The notes: generated from the sequence alone by a model not told the origin. A DNA stretch of 34,880 bases from Hyphomicrobiales bacterium (GCA_028290705.1 JAQGJH010000068.1:1-34880); one strand, 5' to 3'. Positions 15,468 through 23,643 are shown, numbered from the stretch's first letter. Numbers and translations are program-made.

Positions 15468-15671
15468 GGTCCCTCCCATTGATGAACCGTATAGCGCAAT
15501 CGGGTCAAACAGACCACTTCCTGCATCAGTCCCGTTCCGGCAGACTGCTCTCGTCCACGCCGGCGCGCTTCCTGGAAGCCGAAGACCGGGGCGGGACGGG
15601 AGGATCGACACGCCGGCCGGCCGCTCGATGGCGACGCGGGCCCGACCGCGCCGCGACGCCCCGAGGAATGA

Positions 15672-15689
15672 GCCGATCCGCGGATCGGC
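15672..15689. promoter_or_regulatory. 18-bp perfect palindrome GCCGATCCG/CGGATCGGC
   Basis: A gapless perfect inverted repeat lies 21 bp upstream of the amidohydrolase start codon, in the LysR-divergent interval. At DNA level it could be an operator; as RNA, a stable hairpin just before the ribosome-binding region (AAGAGG, 15694-15699) could affect initiation. Either role is inferred. Confidence 0.45.
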
Positions 15690-15709
15690 GCGCAAGAGGT
15701 TCGCACGCC

Positions 15710-16555
15710 ATGATGGTCATCGACTCGCAAGTTCACATCTGGGCCGCCAACACGCCCGAGCGTCCCTGGATGGAAGGCATGGAGAAGCGCGCGCACATGC
15801 CCGTGCCGCTGACCGCCGACCTGTTGTGGAGCCACATGCGGGAGGCGGGCGTGACGCACGCCATTCTGGTGCCCCCCTCCCTCGACGGCGACCGCAACGA
15901 TCTCTGCCTCGCGGCCGCGCAGGCGCATCCCGACCGCTTCGCCGTCATGGGACGGCTGCTGTTGAACAAGCCCGGCGCGCGCGAAAAGCTCGTCGCCATG
16001 AAGAGCCAGCCGGGCATGCTGGGTGTGCGGCTGACTTTCCATCGCGACAACGATCGTCCCTGGCTCACGGACGGCACGGCCGACTGGTTCTGGCCGGAGG
16101 CCGAAAAGCTCGGCCTGCCCGTCATGGTCCACGCGCCCGAACGCCTGCCGAAGATCGCCGAGATCGCACGCCGGCATCCCGATCTCACCATCATCGTCGA
16201 CCACATGGGTTTCGCCCGTGAGACCATGGACGACGAAGCGCCGGGCGGCGCGGACCGCATCCTGCAACTGGCGGACCTGCCCAACGTCTCCGTCAAGGTC
16301 TCGGCCATGCCGTGCTTCTCATCGCAGCCCTATCCGTTCCGCAACCTGCACGAACCGCTGAAGCGCGTGATCGCGGGCTTTGGCGTCCAGAGATCGTTCT
16401 GGGGCAGCGACTTCTCTCGGCTGCCCGAAAACTGCAGCTACCGGCAGGCCGTCACGATGTTCACAGAGGACCTCGACTTCCTCAAGGGTCAGGATCTCGA
16501 ATGGGTCATGGGCCGCGGTCTCGCGACTCTGCTCGGCTGGCCCGCCCCGCGCTGA
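15710..16555 (+). CDS. amidohydrolase family protein (Amidohydro_2 type)
   Basis: A 281-residue TIM-barrel metal-dependent hydrolase of the 2-pyrone-4,6-dicarboxylate hydrolase / ACMSD-like group. The first strand carries MVIDSQVHIW, with the D-x-Q/H-x-H metal motif seen as DSQVHIW. Later come MLGVRLTFHR, LGLPVMVHAPE (second metal His), TIIVDHMGFA (third His) and the catalytic Asp region RSFWGSDFSRL. The typical barrel order is preserved. Substrates in this group are lactones or decarboxylated aromatic ring-cleavage products. The ATG at 15710 is followed by another ATG at 15713; AAGAGG lies upstream. It is the first gene of an operon with a TctC-like protein and an alpha/beta hydrolase, divergent from LysR. 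Confidence 0.9.
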   Translation: MMVIDSQVHIWAANTPERPWMEGMEKRAHMPVPLTADLLWSHMREAGVTHAILVPPSLDGDRNDLCLAAAQAHPDRFAVMGRLLLNKPGAREKLVAMKSQPGMLGVRLTFHRDNDRPWLTDGTADWFWPEAEKLGLPVMVHAPERLPKIAEIARRHPDLTIIVDHMGFARETMDDEAPGGADRILQLADLPNVSVKVSAMPCFSSQPYPFRNLHEPLKRVIAGFGVQRSFWGSDFSRLPENCSYRQAVTMFTEDLDFLKGQDLEWVMGRGLATLLGWPAPR

Positions 16556-16609
16556 TCACATCAATCACCCCGGCCAACGGGGGATCGCAACATCTCCGGA
16601 GGAAACGCC

Positions 16610-17686
16610 ATGACAGTGCAAGCGACGACACGCGTCTTCAGACCTGAATTCAAGGCCGCCGCGGTGAAAGCCGCCACGGTCCTTTCGCTCGGAATCCTCT
16701 TCGCCGCCAGCGCCGGCCGTCCCGCGTCGGCGGACGCGGTGGCGGATTTCTACAAGGGCCGCACCGTCGATCTGATGGTCGGCTTCTCGACCGGCGGAGG
16801 CTATGACGTGTCCGCGCGGCTGGTCGGACGCAACATCGGCAAGCACATCCCGGGCAATCCGACCGTCGTCGTCAAGAACATGGAAGGCGCGGGCAGCATG
16901 CGCCTGGCCAACTGGCTCTACGCCGTGGCGCCGAAAGACGGTTCGGTCTTCGGCAGCTTCGCGCGCGGCGTACCGCTCGATCCGCTCTTTGGAAATCCCG
17001 GCCCGCAGTTCAAGGACGGCTCCAAATTCTCCTTCATCGGCAGCGCCAACGACGAAGTCTCGATCTGCGGCGCATCCCGCAAGGCCGGCGTCAATTCTTT
17101 CGACGATCTGCTGACGAAGGAACTCGTCGTCGGCGGCTTCGGCGCCGGCACGGAATCGGAGCAGCACGTCAAACTGCTCAATGTTGCGCTGAACACGAAG
17201 CTGAAACTCGTGAAAGGCTATCCGGGCGGCAATGACGTCAATCTCGCGATGGAGCGCGGCGAAGTGCAGGGCCGCTGCGGCTGGTCGTGGACCGGCGTCC
17301 GCGCGCAATATATGGACCGGGTGAAGGACGGGTCGCTCGTCGTGCTGGTGCAGAACTCGCTGGCGAAACACGCCGACCTTCCGGACGTTCCGCTGATCAT
17401 GGACCTCGCGAAGGGCGAGGACGAAAAGCAGATGCTGCGCCTCGTTCTGGGTCCGCAGAAAATGGGCCGGCCGTTCATGGGGCCGCCGGATCTGCCGGCC
17501 GACAGGCTGGCGGCGCTGCGCCGGGCCTTCGAGCAGACCATGAAGGATCCGGAATTCCTGCGCGAGGCCGAAAAGTCCCAGCTCGAGATTTCGCCGATCA
17601 GCGGGGACGAGATGGAGAAGATCATCGCCGACGCCTACAAGACGTCCCCCGATCTGGTGAAGCGGACGGCCGAAGCCATCAAGTAA
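16610..17686 (+). CDS. TctC-like periplasmic solute-binding protein
   Basis: A 358-residue TTT-type binding protein, second gene of the LysR-linked operon (54 bp after the amidohydrolase). The signal region is long (cleavage probably after PASA, ~residue 42) and precedes DAVADFYKGRTVDLMVGFST with GGGYD. Other marks are PGNPTVVVKNMEGAGS, VAPKDGSVFGSFARG, VKGYPGGNDVNLAMERGE, HADLPDVPLIMDL and RLAALRRAFEQTMKDPEF. It is closest in motif pattern to the protein at 7142. The ATG at 16610 follows CCGGAGGAAACGCC. Located between two hydrolase genes, it likely imports the compound that those enzymes process. There is no membrane partner in the operon. Confidence 0.92.
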   Translation: MTVQATTRVFRPEFKAAAVKAATVLSLGILFAASAGRPASADAVADFYKGRTVDLMVGFSTGGGYDVSARLVGRNIGKHIPGNPTVVVKNMEGAGSMRLANWLYAVAPKDGSVFGSFARGVPLDPLFGNPGPQFKDGSKFSFIGSANDEVSICGASRKAGVNSFDDLLTKELVVGGFGAGTESEQHVKLLNVALNTKLKLVKGYPGGNDVNLAMERGEVQGRCGWSWTGVRAQYMDRVKDGSLVVLVQNSLAKHADLPDVPLIMDLAKGEDEKQMLRLVLGPQKMGRPFMGPPDLPADRLAALRRAFEQTMKDPEFLREAEKSQLEISPISGDEMEKIIADAYKTSPDLVKRTAEAIK

Positions 17687-17728
17687 GACGGCGCGCCGCG
17701 CCGGTTCAGCCACAAGGGAGAAGAAGCC

Positions 17729-18580
17729 GTGCCGGATCCGTCACATCGCACAGGAACGATCCAGTCTGGAGACGTCGCGCTCTTCTACCGGGCCTTCGGC
17801 AACCTCGAGCCCGGCGGGGCGACTCCGCTGATCATCCTGCACGGCAGCAATTATTTCGATTCCTACGACTGGATCGACGTGGCGGCAGGCGTGGCGCGCG
17901 AGCGTCCCGTGGTGGCCTTCGACCATCGCGGCTTCGGCCAGTCCGAGTGGAGCCGCGACAAGGACTACTCGCTCGACGCCATTCTGGCCGACATCTGCAA
18001 CGTGTCGGCGCATTTCGGCTGGGAGCGACCCGCAATCCTCGGCCATTCCATGTCGGGACGCCTCGCCATCTTCTTCGCCGCGCATTTTCCCGAACGCCTG
18101 TCGCAACTCATCGTCGTCGACAGCGCCATGGGCAGCGGCAATCCCGGCAAGTACCAGGTCGCGGTCGGCAAGGCCGAGAGAGTCTATCCGACCGTCGAGG
18201 ACGCCATGGCGACCCTGTCGAGCCGCCACTCCCCGCCGCGTTTCGCGCTCGACCGGCAGCGCGCCGAACGCGCGCTCCGCAAGGTCGAGGGCGGCTATGC
18301 GCTCACGCGCGATCCCGACCATCGCAACACGCAATCGCAAGCTCCCGGCGCGCCGCTTCCCCGGCTGCGCGACCTGGACGTGTGGCAGTCGCTGGGCCAG
18401 GTCTCCTGTCCGGTGACCTTCGTGCGCGGACGCCTGTCGGATCGCAACAAGCCGGAATATTACGACCGGATCGCCCGCGACGTTCCGCACTGCCGGATCG
18501 AGACCGTGGAAGCGCGGCACGACATTGCCCATGAAGCGCCCGCTGACCTGATCGCCCTGCTGGGACGCATCGTCCGGTGA
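17729..18580 (+). CDS. alpha/beta hydrolase
   Basis: A 283-residue alpha/beta-hydrolase-fold enzyme without signal peptide. The oxyanion-hole segment is PLIILHGSN (~34-41), strand-turn VVAFDHRGFGQSEWS (~61-75), nucleophile elbow GHSMSG with Ser107, and the C-terminal catalytic His within ARHDIAHEAP (~262-271). A helical cap region fills 140-215. It could act as an esterase, lactonase or C-C hydrolase on an intermediate of the pathway. The start is a GTG at 17729, supported by a strong AAGGGAGAAG sequence 8-17 bases upstream. It is the last gene of the amidohydrolase-TctC operon, 42 bp after the TctC stop, and converges with the TauE/SafE gene. Confidence 0.9.
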   Translation: MPDPSHRTGTIQSGDVALFYRAFGNLEPGGATPLIILHGSNYFDSYDWIDVAAGVARERPVVAFDHRGFGQSEWSRDKDYSLDAILADICNVSAHFGWERPAILGHSMSGRLAIFFAAHFPERLSQLIVVDSAMGSGNPGKYQVAVGKAERVYPTVEDAMATLSSRHSPPRFALDRQRAERALRKVEGGYALTRDPDHRNTQSQAPGAPLPRLRDLDVWQSLGQVSCPVTFVRGRLSDRNKPEYYDRIARDVPHCRIETVEARHDIAHEAPADLIALLGRIVR

Positions 18581-18590
18581 ACCCCTTCAC

Positions 18591-19382
18591 TCACCAGCCG
18601 AGCGTCCGCGCCGCCAGCTGACGCAGCGGGTTTTCGGGATCGGACACGAGTTTCGCCGTCAGGGCGATCGACATGACGACCAGCAGGGGCCGCACCCCGC
18701 GACCGCCGTAGCGCATGGCGAGCCGCGCGCCGATCTGGTTCCCCAGAACGTTGGCGCACGCCATGGTGAGCCCCAGGGCCCAGATCACCTGCCCGCCCGC
18801 GATCATGGCCAGCAGGCTCGCGACGTTGGTGGCGAAGTTCAGGAACTTCGTGTTGGCGATGGCCCGCACGAGGCCGAGCCCGCCCATGACGACGAAGAGC
18901 GTGGTGAAGAACGAGCCCGTGCCGGGGCCGAAAAACCCGTCATAGAAGCCGATGACCGCCGCCGCGGCCGTCAATGCTGCGGGTCCGAGGCGCGACGCAC
19001 GGTCGGCCTGCCCGAGCGGCGGCGCGAGCAGGAAATACAGCGCGATCGAGACCAGCAGCACCGGCACCAGGCCCGCCAGAAACCACGGATCGACGATCTG
19101 CACCGTCACGGTCCCGGCCGCCGCTCCCAGAAAGGCGCCGGCAGCCGGAAGCGCGAAGCGGCGCAGGTCCACGTGCCCGGCGCGATAAAAGGCCCAGAAC
19201 GCCCCGCCGGTGCCGAACGCGCCCTGCAGCTTGTTGGTGGCGAGCGCCGGCACGGGCGGCACGCCGGCCGCCATCAAGGCTGGCACGGTCAGCAGGCCGC
19301 CTCCGCCCGCCATCGCATCGATGCCGCCGGCCAGAAAGGCCACGCAGGCCAGGATCGCGAAAGTCTCGAACGTCAGTTGCAT
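18591..19382 (-). CDS. TauE/SafE family sulfite/organic anion exporter (TSUP)
   Basis: A 263-residue polytopic membrane protein with about eight hydrophobic spans and both TSUP repeats. The first repeat carries FLAGGIDAMAGGGGLLTVPA and the second GFYDGFFGPGTGSFFTTLFV. ALATNKLQGAFGTGGAFWAF and IANTKFLNFATNVASLLAM are the matching mid-repeat segments. Members transport sulfite, sulfonates or other organosulfur anions across the inner membrane. I use the ATG at 19382, which puts the first hydrophobic helix at the N terminus as usual, although its ribosome-binding site is weak; a longer in-frame start at 19451 would add 23 basic residues. It is convergent with the alpha/beta hydrolase gene (10 bp apart) and divergent from the fusion gene at 19495. 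Its ligand is unknown. Confidence 0.88.
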   Translation of the reverse strand: MQLTFETFAILACVAFLAGGIDAMAGGGGLLTVPALMAAGVPPVPALATNKLQGAFGTGGAFWAFYRAGHVDLRRFALPAAGAFLGAAAGTVTVQIVDPWFLAGLVPVLLVSIALYFLLAPPLGQADRASRLGPAALTAAAAVIGFYDGFFGPGTGSFFTTLFVVMGGLGLVRAIANTKFLNFATNVASLLAMIAGGQVIWALGLTMACANVLGNQIGARLAMRYGGRGVRPLLVVMSIALTAKLVSDPENPLRQLAARTLGW

Positions 19383-19494
19383 GCGCCGTCGATAGCCGGT
19401 CACGCCGCCAAAGGACAGTCGCGGGGCTTTCTGAGACGATCTGTGAACCACACATTCGCCGCTGCGTTGGTCGGCTCAACACCGGCGGAGCGCG

Positions 19495-21243
19495 ATGATT
19501 TATTATGGCGACGGGTCCCGCAGGCTGGATCTTTCCGCCTGGCGCCATCGATGCCGCCATGTCGGCGACGAACGGCCGGGCGAAACACCTCTGGCCCGGC
19601 ATGAGCGCCTCGTCGCGCTGCTGATCGAATCCGGCCAGGTCGCCCAGGCGCTCGCCGACCGGGCCTTCGAGGCCGCAGGCGCGCGCGACCTCGACGATCC
19701 TGCGTCATGCGCCGCGCTCGACATCGTCCGCGCGCTGGCTCGCGACGTCGCCCGGTCCTGGTCGAGCGATTTCGACGCGGCTCCGGGTCAAGTTCCTGAA
19801 GCGTCTCCCGATGCATGGCCCGAGACGGTCACGGTGCGCGAGCCGGAGGGCTTCGCGTTCTATGCGCTCTATCCGGAAGCCTATGCGGTAGCCGCCCGGC
19901 GGCTGCCGCCCTCCGACGCGCATGTCATCGGCCTGCGCAGCATCGGGATCGTCCTTGCCGCCATGGTGGCGGCAGCCCACGCGGGTCCATCTCTCCCGGC
20001 CGTCGACACGGTGCGGCCGCACGGCCATCCCTATCGCCGGCGGATCGATGCGCCCGATCTGATGCGCCGCCTCGCCCGCACGCGCCCGCCACGGATCTGT
20101 ATCGTCGACGAGGGGCCGGGCCGCTCCGGCAGTTCGATGGCGGCCGTTGTGGAAGCCCTCGTGGCGCACGGGCTCGCGGATTCGGACCTGCACCTGTTTC
20201 CCGGCCATCCCCACGGTCCCGGCCCCGAAGCCGGCCCCGACACACGGCGGATCTTCGAGACCCTGCCGGCGCATGTCGTGGATTTCGATGAGCTCGTGCT
20301 CGGGCGGGATGCGCCGGGCGGCGGCCTCGCGGGCTGGGTCTCGGATCTCACCGGCCAGGCGACCGCGCCCCTGGCCGACCTGTCGGCTGGGCGGTGGCGC
20401 ACCTTCCGATATGAAGCCCCGGCGGATTGGCCCGCCAGCGACATCCAGCAGGAACGCCGAAAATATCTCCTGACGTCGGACTCCGGGCGCTATCTTCTGA
20501 AATTCGTCGGGCTGGGGCGGCGCGGTGCGGAAATGGCCGAAGTCGCCCGTCAGGTCTCGGACGCGGGCTTCTCGCCCGAGCATTTTGGCGTGCGTCACGG
20601 CTTCTCGGTCGAACGCTGGCGCGACGACCTGCATCCGCCAAAACCGGGCGAGCGTCCGGCATGGCTGCGTTTCGTTGCTGACTATCTGGCGTTCCGCCGA
20701 TGCCGCCTGATCGCGCCCGGTCTCGCCGGCGCCGGGGCGGCGACGTTGCGCGACATGACTTTGCACAACGCCGGGGTGGCGCTCGGGCCGCAAATGCGCA
20801 CCGCCGTCGAGGCCAGGCTGCGGGATTTCGACGATGTCTTCGCGCAAGGCCGGCGGTGCTGCATCGACGGCCGGATGCATGCGCACGAGTGGATGTGCAA
20901 TCGCGAGGGCATCTTCAGAAAAGCCGATGCCACGGATCACCATGCGGGGCACGATCTCGTCGGCGCGCAGGACATCGCCTGGGACATTGCGGGCGCGGCC
21001 GTGCATCTTTCGCTCGACGAAGCTGAAGTTCAGGCGCTCTGCGACGCCGTGGAGCGCGGCAGCAGAAGCGCGGTTTCGCGCGACCTCGTCACCTGCTTCC
21101 GGCCCGTCTACCTGGCCTTCGAACTTGGCCGCCTCACGCTTGCGGAAGGCGGCGCATGGGAGGCCGACGAGAAGTCCCGCCTCGCCTTGCAGCGCCAAAA
21201 GATGGAGCGCCTTTTGTGCGCCGATCTCGACCGGGTCGCCTGA
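19495..21243 (+). CDS. uncharacterised two-domain protein: PRTase-like plus kinase-like
   Basis: A 582-residue cytosolic protein I do not recognise as a named family. The N-terminal half (about 1-300) has a helical lead-in, then IGLRSIGIVLAAMVAAAH and ICIVDEGPGRSGSSM (residues 201-215), which looks like the PRPP-binding loop of type I phosphoribosyltransferases. The C-terminal half (about 310-580) looks like an aminoglycoside-phosphotransferase-type kinase: KYLLTSDSGRYLLKFVGLG with a candidate ATP-binding Lys336, an EMAEVARQVSDAGFSPEHFG helix, and a C-lobe region with DGRMHAHEWMC and DHHAGHDLVGAQDIAWDIAG in place of the usual HxDxxxxN/DFG. The start ATG at 19495 has GGCGGAG upstream. The domain reading is inference from motifs. 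The gene is divergent from TauE/SafE and followed by a small hypothetical gene on the other strand. Confidence 0.7.
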   Translation: MIYYGDGSRRLDLSAWRHRCRHVGDERPGETPLARHERLVALLIESGQVAQALADRAFEAAGARDLDDPASCAALDIVRALARDVARSWSSDFDAAPGQVPEASPDAWPETVTVREPEGFAFYALYPEAYAVAARRLPPSDAHVIGLRSIGIVLAAMVAAAHAGPSLPAVDTVRPHGHPYRRRIDAPDLMRRLARTRPPRICIVDEGPGRSGSSMAAVVEALVAHGLADSDLHLFPGHPHGPGPEAGPDTRRIFETLPAHVVDFDELVLGRDAPGGGLAGWVSDLTGQATAPLADLSAGRWRTFRYEAPADWPASDIQQERRKYLLTSDSGRYLLKFVGLGRRGAEMAEVARQVSDAGFSPEHFGVRHGFSVERWRDDLHPPKPGERPAWLRFVADYLAFRRCRLIAPGLAGAGAATLRDMTLHNAGVALGPQMRTAVEARLRDFDDVFAQGRRCCIDGRMHAHEWMCNREGIFRKADATDHHAGHDLVGAQDIAWDIAGAAVHLSLDEAEVQALCDAVERGSRSAVSRDLVTCFRPVYLAFELGRLTLAEGGAWEADEKSRLALQRQKMERLLCADLDRVA

Positions 21244-21249
21244 TGCGGC

Positions 21250-21495
21250 TCACCCATGGGGCGAATTCGCCCCCTCGATGCTCCGAAGACAGCGCCCGAG
21301 CGCGTCCCTGAGCCGCTCGTGCGAGCTGCCTTGCTCGGTGGGATAGAGGGACTTCAGCCCGCGCCCGACCTGCCGCAACAAAAGGGCGCGGCCCTGCACG
21401 CGCTCCCGTTCGGTCAGGAGATCGTCCGTCGGCGTCTCCCTGACGCCAGCGTCGCGTCCATGTCCCGAGGCAAGCGAAACGTCCGTCAATGACAT
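21250..21495 (-). CDS. small hypothetical protein (81 aa)
   Basis: I do not recognise the family. The ATG at 21495 is preferred over the in-frame ATG at 21525 because a GGGGAAAAATC stretch precedes it. The protein starts MSLTDVSLASGHGRDAG and has a helical, Arg-rich body (LLTERERVQGRALLLRQVGR, LKSLYPTEQGSSHERLRDAL) of the sort seen in short conserved Rhizobiales proteins. There is no signal or membrane segment. It converges with the fusion gene at 19495 (6 bp gap). A 16-bp palindrome (GGGGCGAA/TTCGCCCC, 21258-21273) lies inside its 3' end and might mark transcription end for both genes. Confidence 0.55.
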   Translation of the reverse strand: MSLTDVSLASGHGRDAGVRETPTDDLLTERERVQGRALLLRQVGRGLKSLYPTEQGSSHERLRDALGRCLRSIEGANSPHG

Positions 21496-21583
21496 GATTT
21501 TTCCCCGCGGAATGCGCGTGTTCATCGCCCACGCTGGAGCGCTGGCCAGACGAAAGAAGAACCGGGATGCGGGCCGATATCGC

Positions 21584-21811
21584 TCACGGAAACTCGAAGA
21601 CGTCGCGGATCACCGAGGTTCGCGACAGTCGCGCCGGTGCACCGAGGATCTGCAGGGCGCATTCGTCCGGGGTCAGCCCGCTCCGCTGTGCCTTGCGGAT
21701 CGCATCCGGCTGGAGATGAAGTCTCCCCCGCTGCGCCAGGATGAGCTTCACCTCGAAGGCATAAGCCGCTTGGGGCGTCTGGTGGGTGACCAGTTCGAGC
21801 GTGTCCAACAT
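21584..21811 (-). CDS. small hypothetical protein behind a CtrA-type box (75 aa)
   Basis: The family is not recognised. I choose the ATG at 21811 because GATGAGG lies about 10 bases upstream; a start at 21823 lacks one, and a start at 21925 would run through the CtrA-type box at 21907-21921. The protein (MLDTLELVTHQTPQAAYAFE...) has a helical centre, an ILAQRGRLHLQPDAIRKAQR basic segment, and ends ARLSRTSVIRDVFEFP. It looks cytosolic and small enough to be a regulatory or adaptor protein. The box centre is about 103 bp upstream of the start, compatible with direct cell-cycle control. Downstream on the same strand lies the 81-aa gene, 88 bp away. Confidence 0.55.
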   Translation of the reverse strand: MLDTLELVTHQTPQAAYAFEVKLILAQRGRLHLQPDAIRKAQRSGLTPDECALQILGAPARLSRTSVIRDVFEFP

Positions 21812-21906
21812 CACGGGCCTCATCTCTCGACGTCCGGACCGCCGACCGAACGTTACGGAACCCAACACTCGAGCCCAGTATGGGTTTCCTGCCGCCAGCC
21901 AGAAAT

Positions 21907-21921
21907 TTAACGTTTCGTTAA
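21907..21921. promoter_or_regulatory. CtrA-type binding box (TTAA-N7-TTAA)
   Basis: TTAACGTTTCGTTAA fits the full-length CtrA consensus TTAA-N7-TTAA exactly and forms a longer inverted repeat TTTAACG-TTT-CGTTAAA (21906-21922). It stands in an AT-richer patch of the 170-bp gap between pit and the small gene at 21584-21811, both on the minus strand. CtrA is the cell-cycle/flagellar master regulator in Alphaproteobacteria. It could serve the small gene. Alternatively the hairpin could mark the 3' end of the pit transcript. Confidence 0.6.
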
Positions 21922-21981
21922 ACATTCCGGCTCGAAGCGACGCCCTGCGGCTGAAAAACTGCGCTCAGCCAGGCCAGCCGA

Positions 21982-22986
21982 TCAGGAAAACAGGCCGGAA
22001 AGCCAGTAGCAGGTGGCCGCGATCGCCGCCGAGGCCGGGATCGTGACGATCCAGGCGATCACGATGCTGCCCGCGATGCCCCAGCGCACCGCCGACACGC
22101 GCCGCGCCGCGCCCACGCCCACGATCGCGCCCGTGATCGTATGGGTGGTCGACACCGGAACGCCGAGCCCCGTCGCCATGAACAGCGTCAGCGCCCCGCC
22201 GGTCTCGGCGCAGAATCCCTGCATCGGATTGAGCCGCGTGATTTTCGAACCCATCGTGTGGACGATGCGCCAGCCGCCGAACAGCGTGCCGAGCGCCATC
22301 ACGGCCTGGCAGGTGATCACCACCCAGAACGGCACGTAGAACGTGTCTCCCAGCTGACCCTGCGAGAACAGCAGGACCGCGATGATCCCCATGGTTTTCT
22401 GCGCATCGTTGCCGCCGTGGCCGAGCGAATACATCGAGGCCGAGACGAACTGGCCGATGCGGAACTTCCGGTCGACCTCGTGCGGCGTGCTGCGCACGAA
22501 GATCCACGAGACCGCCAGCACGAAGATCAGCGCCAGCAGAAAGCCCACGAGCGGCGACAGGAAGATCGCCGCCGTGGTCTTCAGCACGCCCGACAGCACC
22601 ATCGAGGCGACGCCGGCCTTGGCCACGCCCGCGCCGATCAGCCCGCCGACCAGCGCATGCGAACTGCTCGACGGAATGCCGTAACGCCACGTGATGACGT
22701 TCCAGACGATCGCGCCCATGAGCGCGCCGAAGATCACCCGCGGGTCAACGATGTTCGGATTGATGATGCCGGTGCCCAGCGTCTCGGCGACGTGCAGCCC
22801 GAAGAACAGGAAGGCGATGAAATTGAAGAACGCCGCCCAGGCGACGGCGAATTGCGGACGCAGCACGCGCGTCGAGACGATCGTCGCGATCGAATTGGCG
22901 GCATCGTGCATGCCGTTCATGAAGTCGAAAAACAGCGCGACGCCGACGAGGCCGATCAGCAGCGGCAGAGCGAGAGTGGCGTCCAT
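21982..22986 (-). CDS. pit: Pit-family inorganic phosphate transporter
   Basis: A 334-residue inner-membrane low-affinity phosphate:H+ (metal-phosphate) symporter of the PiT/PHO-4 family, with about ten hydrophobic spans. Both family signatures are present: FFDFMNGMHDAANSIATIVS near the N terminus and GHGGNDAQKTMGIIAVLL in the middle. The paired serine-rich turns are GIPSSSSHALVGGLIGAG and GVPVSTTHTITGAIVGVG. Length is shorter than E. coli PitA but normal for the bacterial Pit-DUF47 type. The ATG at 22986 has AGGA upstream. It follows the DUF47 gene by 12 bp in one operon, the standard Pit-accessory arrangement. No Pho box was recognised upstream. Confidence 0.94.
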   Translation of the reverse strand: MDATLALPLLIGLVGVALFFDFMNGMHDAANSIATIVSTRVLRPQFAVAWAAFFNFIAFLFFGLHVAETLGTGIINPNIVDPRVIFGALMGAIVWNVITWRYGIPSSSSHALVGGLIGAGVAKAGVASMVLSGVLKTTAAIFLSPLVGFLLALIFVLAVSWIFVRSTPHEVDRKFRIGQFVSASMYSLGHGGNDAQKTMGIIAVLLFSQGQLGDTFYVPFWVVITCQAVMALGTLFGGWRIVHTMGSKITRLNPMQGFCAETGGALTLFMATGLGVPVSTTHTITGAIVGVGAARRVSAVRWGIAGSIVIAWIVTIPASAAIAATCYWLSGLFS

Positions 22987-22998
22987 TCCGGGCCGGTC

Positions 22999-23643
22999 CT
23001 ACACGTTCTCGATGACGATGCCGCTGATCTCGTTGGCGACGTCCTCGAACCGGTCCATCACCTTCTCGAGCTCGCCGTAGATCTCGCGGCCGATCATGTA
23101 CGCCATGGGATCGGAGCGTCCGAAACGCTGGAACAGATCCTTCAGTCCCTGCTCGTGCAACTGGTCGGAGGCGCCTTCGACCCGCGTGATTTCTTCGGCG
23201 ATTTCGGTCAGGCGCGGGACGTTCGAGCCCATGCGTTCCAGCAGCGGCAGGGCCTCGGCGACCAGATGCGCCGCCTGGACGATCATCGCGCCCATTTCGC
23301 ACATGCGCGGATCGAAGCTCGTCTGCTCGTAGAGCATCACGGTCTTGACCGTCTTGTGCATCATGTCGATGGTGTCGTCCATCGACTGGATCAGGTCCTT
23401 GATGTCACCGCGGTCGAAGGGCGTGATGAAGCTTTTGCGGGTCGCCAGAAGGACATCGCGGGTAATCGCGTCTGCCTCGTCTTCGAGCCGGATGATGGCC
23501 TGGCAATTCTGCGCCGCGTCCGGTCCGCCCTGCAACAGGCGTTCGAGCGCTTCGGCGCCGCCCACGACGGTTCTGGAATGACGGGCGAACAGATCGAAAA
23601 ATCGATCCTCCCGCGGCATGATCGCCCGAAACCAGCCCAGCAT
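22999..23643 (-). CDS. DUF47 PhoU-like accessory protein of Pit
   Basis: A 214-residue all-helical protein of the DUF47 (PhoU-related) family, which works with Pit transporters and probably modulates their activity. Marks are the opening MLGWFRAIMPREDRFFDLFA, AIIRLEDEADAITRDVLLA, SFITPFDRGDIKDLIQSMDD and the C-terminal VMDRFEDVANEISGIVIENV. Metal-binding acidic clusters of the PhoU fold (E-x-x-x-D in LEDEAD and DxxxD-type IQSMDDTID) are visible. The ATG at 23643 follows GAGGGACG. It is the first gene of the two-gene operon with pit. It is cytosolic and peripheral to the membrane. Confidence 0.92.
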   Translation of the reverse strand: MLGWFRAIMPREDRFFDLFARHSRTVVGGAEALERLLQGGPDAAQNCQAIIRLEDEADAITRDVLLATRKSFITPFDRGDIKDLIQSMDDTIDMMHKTVKTVMLYEQTSFDPRMCEMGAMIVQAAHLVAEALPLLERMGSNVPRLTEIAEEITRVEGASDQLHEQGLKDLFQRFGRSDPMAYMIGREIYGELEKVMDRFEDVANEISGIVIENV

